Assembly (NCBI GenBank): GCA_964549915.1
Contig: CAZJWX010000008.1
Coordinates: 50,211 to 114,210, forward strand
DNA: 64,000 nt
Origin: JAUZRW01 sp964549915
GTDB taxonomy: Bacteria > Chloroflexota > Anaerolineae > Aggregatilineales > Phototrophicaceae
Reading direction: 5' to 3'
Shown here: positions 34,609 to 43,484 of the stretch, one piece after another
How positions within the stretch are numbered: the first letter of the stretch is position 1
Layout of the letters: each line of letters starts with the position of its first letter
Notes under the pieces: generated by a model
What the model was told of the DNA's origin: nothing
What the model saw: only the letters and a program-made list of their open reading frames with translations
Databases searched by the model: none
Translations under genes and position numbers: made by a program

Positions 34609-36846
34609 ATGATGACCCAAGAAGACCTTACTGATATTCGTTCATTCTCAGCCCTGGTTGGGGATACGGAAATCAGCATCGAGACCGGGCGCTTCGCTAT
34701 GCAGGCGGGCGGTTCGGTGACCGTGCGCGTGGGCGATACGATGCTCTTCTGCGTTGCGACGATGAGCAAGAGCGTGCGCGAAGGCATTAGCTTCTTCCCG
34801 CTTTCGGTGGATTACGAAGAGAAGCTGTACGCCGCCGGGCGCATTCCCGGCAGTTGGGGGCGTCGCGAAGGTCGCCCCAGCGATCGCGCAATTCTCATCT
34901 CGCGTGTGATTGACCGCACGCTGCGCCCGCTCTTCCCCAAGGGGATGCGCAATGAAGTGCAGATTGTGCTGACTTCCCTGAGCCACGATCAAGAGAATCA
35001 CGTCGATATGCCGGGGATCATTGCTGCTAGCACGGCGATCATGGTTTCTGACATCCCCTGGGGTGGCCCGGTGGCTGGCGTGCGCGTTGGCTTGCTGGAT
35101 GGCGAACTGGTTGTGAACCCAACCATCAGCCAGATGGAACACAGCGACCTCGACCTGCGTGTTTCGGGCACGAAGGACGCCATCAATATGGTGGAATGCG
35201 GTGCCAATGAAGTTGACGAAGGCACGATGTTGCGTGCAATGAAGCTGGCACACGAATCCATCCAGCCCGTACTGGCGCTGCAGGAGCAGATCCGCGCAGA
35301 AGTCGGTAAGGAAAAATCCGACTATATCTCGGTGAAACTGCCGGACGAACTGGTCGATGAGGTGCGTTCCCGCACGCTGCCGGAAATTCAGCGTATCGTC
35401 GTGGAAGATACCGAGCGCGATGGGCGCAAGGAAGCGATGGCCGCGCTGGAAGAAGAAGTCGTCTCCGAATATGAGGCCAAACGCGCTGAAGCCCCGGAGG
35501 GTGCAGAGCTTCCCGAAGCAGGTGATCTGCGCGAAGCCATTGACAAGGTTTACGCGGAGGAAATGCGCCGCCGCATTCTGGAAGAGGGTATCCGCCCCGA
35601 TGGGCGCGACATGACGACCATTCGTCCGCTGCGTGCGGAAGTCGGGCTGGTTCCGCGCGTGCATGGGACGGGTCTGTTCCAGCGTGGGCAGACACAGGTG
35701 TTGACCGTCGCGACGCTCGGTACGCCGCGCGACTCGCAGACGCTCGATGGCCTTGACCCGGAAGAGAGCAAGCGCTACCTGCATCACTACAACTTCCCCC
35801 CGTACAGCACGGGCGAGACGTACCCGCTGCGCGGCCCCAAACGCCGCGAGATCGGGCATGGGGCGCTGGCGGAAAATGCCTTGCTGCCGATGATCCCCGA
35901 TGAGAGTGACTTCCCCTATACGATTCGCCTCGTGAGCGAAGTGATGAGTTCCAACGGCAGCACGTCGATGGCGAGCGTCTGCGGCAGCACCCTGGCGTTG
36001 ATGGACGCAGGTGTGCCGATCAAGCGTCCGGTCGCCGGGATTGCGATGGGGTTGATCACCGGGGGCGACAAAGTGGCCGTGTTGACGGACATCCAGGGTC
36101 TGGAAGATCACCTGGGGGATATGGACTTCAAGGTCGCGGGCACGACGGAAGGCATCACCGCCCTGCAGATGGACATCAAAATCTCAGGTCTGCCGGATGA
36201 AGTCATGGAACGCGCTCTGGAACAGGCACGCGCTGCTCGCTTGCAGATTCTGGAAGTGATGCACAACGCCATCGGCGAACCGCGCAGCGACCTGGCGGAT
36301 CATGCGCCGCGCATGATCACCGTCAAGATCGACCCGGCCAAGATCGGTGATGTGATTGGCCCCGGCGGCAAAATCGTCCGAGGCATCCAGGATACACACG
36401 GCGTGAAGATCGACATTGCTGAAGATGGTACGGTCTTCATCGCCGGTGATGATGGCCCATCGGTCTACCTGGCGCAGGACAAAGTGCGCAGCCTGACCGA
36501 AAGCCCGGAAGCAGGGCGCGTCTACACCGGTACCATCAAGCGCGTGGAGAATTACGGTGTCTTCGTCGAGTTCTTGCCCGGCAAGGAAGGTATGGTGCAT
36601 GTCTCGCAGTTGGCGGATTACCGCGTGGAATCGGTCGAGGATGAGTTCAACGTCGGTGATGAGATCATGGTGATGGTCACCGACATCGACAACAACGGGC
36701 GCGTACGCCTCAGTCGTCAGGCCGTTCTTGAAGGTTGGACTCTGGAAGAAGCGCAGTCCAAAGACCCTGGCATCGGCTCTGGCGGCAAGAGTGGGGGCGG
36801 CAACCGCGGTGGACGTGGTGGCAACCGCAACCGACGCCGTAACTGA
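34609..36846 (+). CDS. pnp: Polyribonucleotide nucleotidyltransferase (PNPase)
   Basis: 745 residues. Two RNase PH domains (first with GRIPGSWGRREGRPSD, second with PYSTGETYPLRGPKRREIGHGALAE split across the catalytic region), then a KH domain (KIGDVIGPGGKIVRGIQ) and an S1 domain (GTIKRVENYGVFVEFLPGK). The C-terminal tail is Gly/Arg/Asn-rich, an RNA-binding extension. PNPase degrades RNA 3' to 5' by phosphorolysis. A GGAGG box lies upstream of two adjacent ATG codons; the first is used here. Confidence 0.98.
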   Translation: MMTQEDLTDIRSFSALVGDTEISIETGRFAMQAGGSVTVRVGDTMLFCVATMSKSVREGISFFPLSVDYEEKLYAAGRIPGSWGRREGRPSDRAILISRVIDRTLRPLFPKGMRNEVQIVLTSLSHDQENHVDMPGIIAASTAIMVSDIPWGGPVAGVRVGLLDGELVVNPTISQMEHSDLDLRVSGTKDAINMVECGANEVDEGTMLRAMKLAHESIQPVLALQEQIRAEVGKEKSDYISVKLPDELVDEVRSRTLPEIQRIVVEDTERDGRKEAMAALEEEVVSEYEAKRAEAPEGAELPEAGDLREAIDKVYAEEMRRRILEEGIRPDGRDMTTIRPLRAEVGLVPRVHGTGLFQRGQTQVLTVATLGTPRDSQTLDGLDPEESKRYLHHYNFPPYSTGETYPLRGPKRREIGHGALAENALLPMIPDESDFPYTIRLVSEVMSSNGSTSMASVCGSTLALMDAGVPIKRPVAGIAMGLITGGDKVAVLTDIQGLEDHLGDMDFKVAGTTEGITALQMDIKISGLPDEVMERALEQARAARLQILEVMHNAIGEPRSDLADHAPRMITVKIDPAKIGDVIGPGGKIVRGIQDTHGVKIDIAEDGTVFIAGDDGPSVYLAQDKVRSLTESPEAGRVYTGTIKRVENYGVFVEFLPGKEGMVHVSQLADYRVESVEDEFNVGDEIMVMVTDIDNNGRVRLSRQAVLEGWTLEEAQSKDPGIGSGGKSGGGNRGGRGGNRNRRRN

Positions 36847-36883
36847 ACCCGGGCGGTTAAGCGCACAATTGCAATGAGCCATG

Positions 36884-36911
36884 GAGCGTCGTGCCACGAG
36901 GTGCGGCGCTC
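36884..36911. terminator. Strong hairpin after pnp
   Basis: GAGCGTCGTGCC and GGTGCGGCGCTC form a 12-bp stem with three G-U pairs and an ACGA tetraloop. It is followed by TTCG rather than a T-run, so it may stabilise the pnp 3' end rather than terminate by itself. Confidence 0.45.
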
Positions 36912-37038
36912 TTCGTAGTTGGTAGGCGAGGGCCAGGTAATAGAACGAAAGCCTGTGCTTGCACGTAATAGCCTGTGCAGCCTACACTGGTGAGGATAGC
37001 ACATCTGGGATAGTGTGAGACATACTGGAGAAAGAGCT

Positions 37039-38376
37039 GTGGATGCCAAATCCGTAGAGTCGTCGCCTGAATGGTCGCCGCGCGCCAAGCGGACGTTCGC
37101 GTTACTGCTGCTAGGGTTTTTCTTGTTGCTCACATGGGCGATCCGCGACATTCTGCCGCTGGTGATTGTCTCTGTGCTGTTGGCCTTCATCTTCCACCCA
37201 CCCGTGACATTTCTGACGAAGATGGTCTTCCGCTCTCAGCGCAGCCAGGGGGTACGGCGCACGTTGTCGATCTTGCTGGTCTTCATTCTGGCCCTGCTGC
37301 TGCTGGTCGTGCTGATTCTGGTGGTGGTTCCCCCCGTCCTGGAGCAGTTGCAGGATTTTCTGTCAGATATTCCCGCGCTGGTGGAACGCCTCGGTACCGA
37401 TGTGACCGAGATCCTCGCACAACCGATCACCTGGAACGGAGAGCCGATTCTGCTCAATGGGGAGCAGATCATCCTGCTCGATCGGATCGAAGAAGCGACG
37501 GGCACGCGCGATCTCTCGCAGCTTCTACAACTTGAGTCGCTGAATCTGGAAGAGGCACTGAACACCTTCCTCGGTTCTGCCCGCAGTCTAACAGGTCCCG
37601 CATTTAACTTCCTCGGTGGGGCGTTCAACACAGTCATCAACCTGACTTTCCTGATCATGATGACCTTCTACCTGACGAAGGACGGGGCGCGTTTCATCGA
37701 TACGCTGGTGGAACTGGCACCTGACGAGTATCGCAGTGACATCGCGCGGCTCGTTCAAGACCTTAGCACTGTCTGGAATGGCTATCTGCGCGGGCAGCTT
37801 CTGCTCTGCGTTGTGATCGGCGTTGCGGTCTATTTCGCCGCTTTGCTGCTCGGCTTGCCGAATCCGGAGATACTCGGCCTGATTGCCGGATTGCTGGAAT
37901 TCATCCCCAATCTGGGGCCGCTATTGGCACTGATTCCGGCTGCGTTCCTGGCGCTGGTCTCGACTTCGAGCACGCTGCCCTTCCTCTCCGGTTTCTTGTT
38001 CATGCTGGTTGTGATCTTCGTCTGGGTTCTGATTCAGAACCTCGAAGCGGTCTTCCTGGTGCCGCGTATCATGGGGGATAGCCTCGATTTGCATCCCCTG
38101 GCGGTATTGGTTGCTGTGCTGGGTGGTGCGGCGATTGCAGGTGCCCTGGGCGTGATTCTGGCAGCCCCCTTCGTCGCCAGCGCGCGCGTGATCTTGCGCT
38201 ACATCTACGGCAAGGTGACCGGGCGTGATCCCTTCGTCAGCGCCATTGAAGAGAAGAGCGAATCGTCAGAGCAGCAGCCGTCGTCGAATCTGTTCGTGCG
38301 TCTGCGCCAGATGCTCGACCGCCGGGCGACTGCCCAGCCCAAGCACCAGGAAGCGGAAACCACGCCCCAGGAATGA
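37039..38376 (+). CDS. AI-2E family (PerM-like) membrane protein
   Basis: 445 residues with about eight TM helices. The family signature is visible: an N-terminal pair of helices, a large amphipathic loop (residues about 95-190), and ALIPAAFLALVSTS followed by NLEAVFLVPRIMGDSLDLHP. Family members are putative permeases for autoinducer-2 or other small molecules, many acting as Na+/H+ antiporters. GTG 37039 is chosen because TGGAG lies 8 bases upstream. The C-terminal tail of about 45 residues is hydrophilic. Confidence 0.9.
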   Translation: MDAKSVESSPEWSPRAKRTFALLLLGFFLLLTWAIRDILPLVIVSVLLAFIFHPPVTFLTKMVFRSQRSQGVRRTLSILLVFILALLLLVVLILVVVPPVLEQLQDFLSDIPALVERLGTDVTEILAQPITWNGEPILLNGEQIILLDRIEEATGTRDLSQLLQLESLNLEEALNTFLGSARSLTGPAFNFLGGAFNTVINLTFLIMMTFYLTKDGARFIDTLVELAPDEYRSDIARLVQDLSTVWNGYLRGQLLLCVVIGVAVYFAALLLGLPNPEILGLIAGLLEFIPNLGPLLALIPAAFLALVSTSSTLPFLSGFLFMLVVIFVWVLIQNLEAVFLVPRIMGDSLDLHPLAVLVAVLGGAAIAGALGVILAAPFVASARVILRYIYGKVTGRDPFVSAIEEKSESSEQQPSSNLFVRLRQMLDRRATAQPKHQEAETTPQE

Positions 38377-38383
38377 ATGAGCG

Positions 38384-39199
38384 ATGCCCCGCAAGATTGA
38401 TTTCGTCGAAGCGATGAGGAAACACCTGCCGCCGAGTGCGTCCAGCTTGCGTCTGCTGGATGTCGGCGGGCAGACAGGCCATTATCTGTTTGAGCAGCGC
38501 CCAGACCTGGCAATCGAAGTCGCTTCGCTCTATGTGCCGCACTGGGACTATCCACCGGAAAGCATCGATTCAGTGGTGAGTTATGATCTGCTGCTGCGTC
38601 CGGAATTTCTCTCCGCGACATTCGATGTGATGCGTCCCGGCGGTCGCATGATCGTCGTGAACCCCGAAGCCAGCGTTGATGAAACGATCGTCAAAGCGCT
38701 TGAAATGATGGGCTATGTGCGGATTCTGGTCGAGCCTGCCGTTGACGGAGAAGGGGTGCTCATCCGGGGGGAGAAGCCTCATCGCACGAGCGATACCCTC
38801 GCGCGTGTACAGGCCGTCGCGCAGGCAGATGCCGAACGGCTGGATCTCGCGACCTACCGAGGGCGATTCGTGCATCTGCTCATCCAGCAGACTCCCAACA
38901 AACCCGTCTGGGCATTGCAGCCGGATGAACCGATCCAGTGGCAGGCGGTCGCTGTGCAGTTTAATGGCGAGACGCATCTGCTGGCCTTCAGCAGTTTGCC
39001 GCGCGCCGTCGGCTTCATGCAGCCCGCTGTGCTGGAAGGCTTCATCCGTGATGTGAACAAAGTTGGCAAATTCAGCAAAGCGACGGCGCAAACCTGGGAA
39101 CTTCCCGTGCTGCTCAACCCCACATTGGAAAGCCTGCGCGGCAGCGAAGTGCATAGCCTCACAGTCGATCCGGACACTGCCGAAGCCCCCGACGAATGA
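38384..39199 (+). CDS. Protein with degenerate methyltransferase fold
   Basis: 271 residues. The N-terminal half follows the SAM methyltransferase pattern, with LLDVGGQTGHY in place of motif I and DVMRPGGRMIVVNPEA as motif post-III, but the acidic ribose-binding residue after motif I is not obvious. The C-terminal half (about 130-271) has no recognised match. It lies 7 bases after the permease gene and 10 bases before another methyltransferase. It may be a non-catalytic partner of the latter; that is inference. Confidence 0.6.
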   Translation: MPRKIDFVEAMRKHLPPSASSLRLLDVGGQTGHYLFEQRPDLAIEVASLYVPHWDYPPESIDSVVSYDLLLRPEFLSATFDVMRPGGRMIVVNPEASVDETIVKALEMMGYVRILVEPAVDGEGVLIRGEKPHRTSDTLARVQAVAQADAERLDLATYRGRFVHLLIQQTPNKPVWALQPDEPIQWQAVAVQFNGETHLLAFSSLPRAVGFMQPAVLEGFIRDVNKVGKFSKATAQTWELPVLLNPTLESLRGSEVHSLTVDPDTAEAPDE

Positions 39200-39209
39200 C
39201 CCGTTCCCT

Positions 39210-40379
39210 ATGTCGCTGACTCTCGCTGATCTCGAATTTTTGACCACTCCTACCGGGGAGACTTTGCTGGAAGAACTGGCCACGACCGACCTCTCGGCTA
39301 AGCACAGCCTCGCGCTGGTCACGCGGCTACGCAAGTCCTATTCCCAGGAGCAGGTCAGTGCGGCGCTGACGATGGCGCGGCTGCGGCAGCGGGCGACCGG
39401 GAAATTCGGCGAACGTGCCCGGCATATGTTCTTCACAGAAGATGGCTTGCAACAGGCCAGCCATCCCCTGGTGCGGCGTTACCGCGCGCAGAAAGCCGCT
39501 GGTCGGTGGGTGCTGGATGCTTGCTGTGGTATTGGCACTGACAGCCTGGCGTTTGCGGAGTCTGGCGCAGATGTGCTGGGGCTGGATATTGACGCGCTGC
39601 GCATCGCCATTGCCGAACGCAATGCTGCGGCCCTCGGCATCGACGCACAGTTCCAGGTACAGGATGTGCGTGCTGCTCTGCCGACAGGTTGCGAATGGAT
39701 TTTCTTCGATCCCGCGCGGCGTGACGAACGCGGCAAGCGCATCTATGATGTCGAGCGCTATCTTCCACCGCTTTCGCTGGTGCGCCAGTGGCAAGCCGAT
39801 TACATCATCGCCAAGCTGTCCCCAGGCGTTGATCTGGCGCAGGTCGCGTCCTATGGCGGTGGGGTGGAATTCATCAGCGTGGGAGGGGACTTGAAAGAAG
39901 CCGTCCTGCATATGGGCGACGAATTCACGGGCACTCGGGCCGTGCTCTTGACGGCAGATGGGGGCGTACATCATTGGCAGCGCCAGGGCACTGAACCCGA
40001 CGTTGCCATCGCAGCGCCCCAGGGCTGGCTCTGTGAGCCGGATGCTTCGATCTTGCGGGCAGGTCTTGTGCGCGACCTGGCGGCGTCCTGGGATGGCCGG
40101 ATGCTCGATGAGACGATCGCCTACTTCTGTGCCGGCTCGCCCCCGGAGAGCGTCTGGCTGCGCTGCTGGAAGGTGCTGGATTGGATGCCGTTCCATTTGA
40201 AGAAGCTACGCGCTTACCTGAGGGAACGCCGCGTCGGCAGTGTGACTGTGAAGAAGCGCGGCTTCGCCATGACCCCAGAAGAGATGATCCCCCGGTTGAA
40301 GCTCAAGGGGGATGAGTCGCGCTTGCTGGTCTTCACGAGGCATGCAGGACAGCCAGTCGTTCTTATCTGCGCCGAGTGA
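39210..40379 (+). CDS. Class I methyltransferase with THUMP-like C-terminal domain
   Basis: 389 residues. The middle carries motif I VLDACCGIGTDSLAFA and a DPAR motif (FFDPARRDERGKR) similar to DPPY of RNA and DNA base methyltransferases. The last 70 residues (RERRVGSVTVKKRGFAMTPE) match the THUMP-like domain. Related proteins are thought to modify RNA; the target is unknown. ATG 39210 starts 11 bases after the previous stop. Confidence 0.82.
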   Translation: MSLTLADLEFLTTPTGETLLEELATTDLSAKHSLALVTRLRKSYSQEQVSAALTMARLRQRATGKFGERARHMFFTEDGLQQASHPLVRRYRAQKAAGRWVLDACCGIGTDSLAFAESGADVLGLDIDALRIAIAERNAAALGIDAQFQVQDVRAALPTGCEWIFFDPARRDERGKRIYDVERYLPPLSLVRQWQADYIIAKLSPGVDLAQVASYGGGVEFISVGGDLKEAVLHMGDEFTGTRAVLLTADGGVHHWQRQGTEPDVAIAAPQGWLCEPDASILRAGLVRDLAASWDGRMLDETIAYFCAGSPPESVWLRCWKVLDWMPFHLKKLRAYLRERRVGSVTVKKRGFAMTPEEMIPRLKLKGDESRLLVFTRHAGQPVVLICAE

Positions 40380-40475
40380 AGTCAAATGTGGCGTGATTGC
40401 CCGCAGATAGCGTATACTGGTGCCCGCTTCAGCAACGCTCAGTACATGCAGCACGAACAGTGGGAGAACGCCTTT

Positions 40476-41003
40476 ATGTCGCGGCAAGTGAAACGCCTGA
40501 CCTGGGATGATGTCGATCATCTGGTGGATACGTTGATGCCTCAATTAGAATCTGTCGGCCCATTTCAGGCGATGGTGATGATCACACGGGGGGGCATCAT
40601 CCCCGGTGGCTTGCTGGCGGAAGCACTGGACGTGCAGCATCTGCTGACTGCCGCCGTGAATTTCCCCGCAACAGAAGAAGCCGGGCTGATGGCATGGCCT
40701 ACTTTCCTGCAATTCCCGGACGAAAGCTTGCTGCGCGGACGCCGCACGCTGATCGTTGATGATGTCTGGGGCAGTGGGCGTACCAGTACCTCGGTGCGCC
40801 AGCGTGTGATCGCAGCGGGAGCGCAAGCCTACACCTGCGTCTTTCACTTCAACCCGTATCGTTCCCTCTTCACCAGGGCCAGGCCGGATTATTACGGTGA
40901 TGCGACTGACGCTTATATCGTCTATCCCTGGGAAATTGACCGGGGGACGCACGGTATTCGCGAGATGGATCCCGATTTTGACCCCGAACCGGAGACTTCC
41001 TAG
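40476..41003 (+). CDS. Phosphoribosyltransferase-domain protein
   Basis: 175 residues. The PRPP-binding loop is RTLIVDDVWGSGRTSTS, and the flexible-loop segment MVMITRGGIIPGGLLAEAL resembles xanthine-guanine type enzymes. It could be a purine salvage enzyme or a regulator. A GGGAGAA box precedes ATG 40476, with a TATACT -10-like sequence at 40413-40418. Confidence 0.82.
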   Translation: MSRQVKRLTWDDVDHLVDTLMPQLESVGPFQAMVMITRGGIIPGGLLAEALDVQHLLTAAVNFPATEEAGLMAWPTFLQFPDESLLRGRRTLIVDDVWGSGRTSTSVRQRVIAAGAQAYTCVFHFNPYRSLFTRARPDYYGDATDAYIVYPWEIDRGTHGIREMDPDFDPEPETS

Positions 41004-41190
41004 GCAAAATTCGTTGCATTTGCACCGCGCGATTTCACAACTTCTGTTACAATGGGTGTAATGCGATATTGCCTGGGTCGCAAATGATTGGGGATGCGTT
41101 AAAAGATACAGACGGGTCTATATCTACTGAAGCCTATGTCGGCTCGATATACTCGTGGCAAACGGCGGCTTTGTAGATGAAGTGGATCTT

Positions 41191-41700
41191 ATGTCTCATC
41201 GTTACCTCATCCTCGGTTTGCTGGCCGAGCAGCCCATGACCGGGTACGATATACGCAAGCAGGTGAAAGAAGTGCTCAGCACGGCGACCAATGCCAGCTA
41301 TGGCACACTCTACCCGACGTTGCATAAACTCTTGCAGGAACGCGCAGTGCAAGTTGACGAGATCAACCAGGAAGGGCGCCCGACCAAGAAGGTCTACCGC
41401 ATTACGGAGCATGGCGAGGAGCAACTGCGCCAATGGCTGCGGGAGCCAACTTCTGCTGACCGCATCAAGCGGGACTTCCTGCTAAAGCTATACTTTGCAC
41501 AGCAGCTTTCGCAGCCTGACCTGCGTCGTCTGCTGGCAGAGCGGCGCGACGAGACCGAAGCGCTGCTTGATTCCCTTCAATCCCAGGGTGAATCGCTCGA
41601 TGATCCCCGCGAGAAATGGATTATTGACTACGCCTTGATGTTATACCGTGCGGAGATGGACTGGCTTGACCGGATGGAGAATCAGATCGCAAGTGCTTGA
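41191..41700 (+). CDS. PadR-family transcriptional regulator
   Basis: 169 residues. An N-terminal winged helix (YLILGLLAEQPMTGYDIRKQ; YGTLYPTLHKL) is followed by the PadR C-terminal helical dimerisation domain (residues 90-165). PadR proteins respond to small ligands and repress nearby genes. I start at ATG 41191, preceded by GAAGTGGA. The preceding region contains TTCACA-N17-TGTAAT (41034-41062), a possible promoter. The target gene is not evident; the S1 gene follows 107 bases downstream. Confidence 0.88.
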   Translation: MSHRYLILGLLAEQPMTGYDIRKQVKEVLSTATNASYGTLYPTLHKLLQERAVQVDEINQEGRPTKKVYRITEHGEEQLRQWLREPTSADRIKRDFLLKLYFAQQLSQPDLRRLLAERRDETEALLDSLQSQGESLDDPREKWIIDYALMLYRAEMDWLDRMENQIASA

Positions 41701-41807
41701 CCGCACGACAAAATGCCCTATCTTATATATGAACGGGGAAGCCCGCCGCAGTTGTACCCTGACGAAAGGAGTCAAGCGTCCGCTCCAGACGCCGAGTAGA
41801 CCGCTGA

Positions 41808-43037
41808 ATGCCCATGAGTAACGAACAAGAGAACAACGTACGCTGGGACGACGATTTCGAGTCGATGCTCGAAAACTCGTTGGATTATTCTTATACGCCG
41901 CCTCGTCGCGGTGAAATACGGACGGCAACCATCTTGCAGATCGAGGAACGAGAGATCATCGTCGATCTGGGCGCGAAGCAGGATGGGATCGTGCCGTATA
42001 CCGATATTGAACGCATGGATGAAGAGTTTCGCGAGACGCTCGAAGTCGGCAAGGACGTCCCCGTCTACGTCCTCAACCCCAGTGATGCCAACAACAACCT
42101 GGTTGTTTCCATCAACATGGGGCTTCAGCGTTACGATTGGGAGAAGGCGCGTGAGCTGCTGAAAACAGAAGAAGCCGTGAAAGTGACCGTCACCGGGCAT
42201 AACAAGGGCGGTGTGCTGGTACGCTGGCGCAGGCTGGAAGGCTTCATTCCCAGTTCGCACCTGACGAGCATCGATCTCTCGCTGGATCGACGAGATGCGA
42301 TGGCGCAGCTTGCTGGCGAAGGGCTGGAAGTCAAAGTCATCGAAGTTGACCAGGATCGCCGCCGCTTGATCTTCAGCGAGCGCGAAGCCCAGCGCGAACA
42401 ACGCCAGAAGCAGAAGGCACGCCTGCTGGAACAACTGAACGAAGGCGATGTGGTCGATGGCAAGGTGACCGGGCTGCGCGATTTTGGCGCTTTCGTCAAC
42501 ATTGGCGGAGCCGATGGCCTGATCCACGTCAGCGAACTGGCATGGCACCGCGTCGATCATCCGCGCGATATTCTCAGCATTGGGGATAAGATTCAGGTCT
42601 ACATCCTCAACTTGGATCGCGAGACCAAGCGTATTGCGCTCAGCCTCAAGCGTCTGCTCTCCGACCCCTGGGACGATGCCCAGGAGCGTTACCACGAAGG
42701 CCAGCTTACCGATGGCACCGTGACCAATGTCGTCGATTTTGGCGCATTTGTGGCGCTGGATGACGGCCTGGAAGGGCTGCTCCATCTGAGTGAGATGGGC
42801 GATGGTTCGCTGAAAGAACCATATTCCTACGTACAGAAGGGCGACCGCCTGACTCTGCGCATCAGCCACCTGGAGCCGGAAAAGCGCCGTGTGGGCTTCA
42901 CGCAGCGCTGGGGCACGGTAGATGATGAGGCCGTAGCTGCCCCGGATGGCGCAGCAGCCCCGGATGACGCGCCCGATGCCGCTGCTGAACAACCCGCAGA
43001 GCCTGCCGAATCGCCGGAGGGAGAGGCCGACGAATAA
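41808..43037 (+). CDS. S1-repeat RNA-binding protein, copy 1 (ribosomal protein S1-like)
   Basis: 409 residues with four S1 motifs, e.g. DLGAKQDGIVPYTDIE, NKGGVLVRWRRLEGFIPSSH, RDFGAFVNIGGADGLIHVSEL and VDFGAFVALDDGLEGLLHLSEM. Ribosomal protein S1 binds mRNA at the 30S subunit; E. coli S1 has six motifs, but many phyla have four. An Ala/Pro/Glu-rich tail ends the chain. The next gene encodes a close paralogue. A second ATG is two codons downstream; no good ribosome binding site lies immediately before either. Confidence 0.9.
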   Translation: MPMSNEQENNVRWDDDFESMLENSLDYSYTPPRRGEIRTATILQIEEREIIVDLGAKQDGIVPYTDIERMDEEFRETLEVGKDVPVYVLNPSDANNNLVVSINMGLQRYDWEKARELLKTEEAVKVTVTGHNKGGVLVRWRRLEGFIPSSHLTSIDLSLDRRDAMAQLAGEGLEVKVIEVDQDRRRLIFSEREAQREQRQKQKARLLEQLNEGDVVDGKVTGLRDFGAFVNIGGADGLIHVSELAWHRVDHPRDILSIGDKIQVYILNLDRETKRIALSLKRLLSDPWDDAQERYHEGQLTDGTVTNVVDFGAFVALDDGLEGLLHLSEMGDGSLKEPYSYVQKGDRLTLRISHLEPEKRRVGFTQRWGTVDDEAVAAPDGAAAPDDAPDAAAEQPAEPAESPEGEADE

Positions 43038-43484
43038 GGCCGCAAAGCGCGGGATTCCACGCCAGATCGCACCCATTTGAGTTCTTCGCGAGCAGCTTTT
43101 TGCTTCTGAGCTGGTCGGGACAGTTCGTGTACAACGCTGCCGCCCAATAAGGGGCAATTCCGCAACTTCCTGCTACTTCGGGGTTGCCATAAAAACGACA
43201 AATATCGTGAAAAAACCGCCGTTTTCTGGCGAAATTCACTAAATTTTGCATTCCCCGATTCGTTGACAAATGTTACCCCCCTCAGTATAATTTGCCCGTT
43301 TTCGGGGAGATACATGCGACCTCGTAGTCTCGCGCAATACGCCTGTTTGCGCCCGGTCGTCGCGAAGGAAACCCGCATTCGCAGTGGAGGCTGATACCTG
43401 GCGCCTGGGATGACCTCGGGCGGCAAGCTTTGCGTGCATGCGTCTCGTGCCGAAAACACATCTGAACGTACAGGGAGTTTACCA
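43038..43484. other. Intergenic region with promoter and long leader before S1 copy 2
   Basis: 447 bases. The first half, to about 43260, shows no feature. A full consensus promoter lies at 43263-43291 and about 190 bases of presumed leader RNA follow before the second S1 gene. Confidence 0.6.
43263..43291 (+). promoter_or_regulatory. Consensus sigma-70 promoter for S1 copy 2
   Basis: TTGACA, 17-base spacer, TATAAT: both hexamers match the consensus exactly. It lies in the gap between the two S1 genes, oriented to the second. Confidence 0.85.

Noticed and set aside
34648..36111. Long minus-strand open frame opposite pnp
   Set aside because: Lies wholly within the clear pnp gene, with an unstructured His/Arg-rich product; not credible as a gene.
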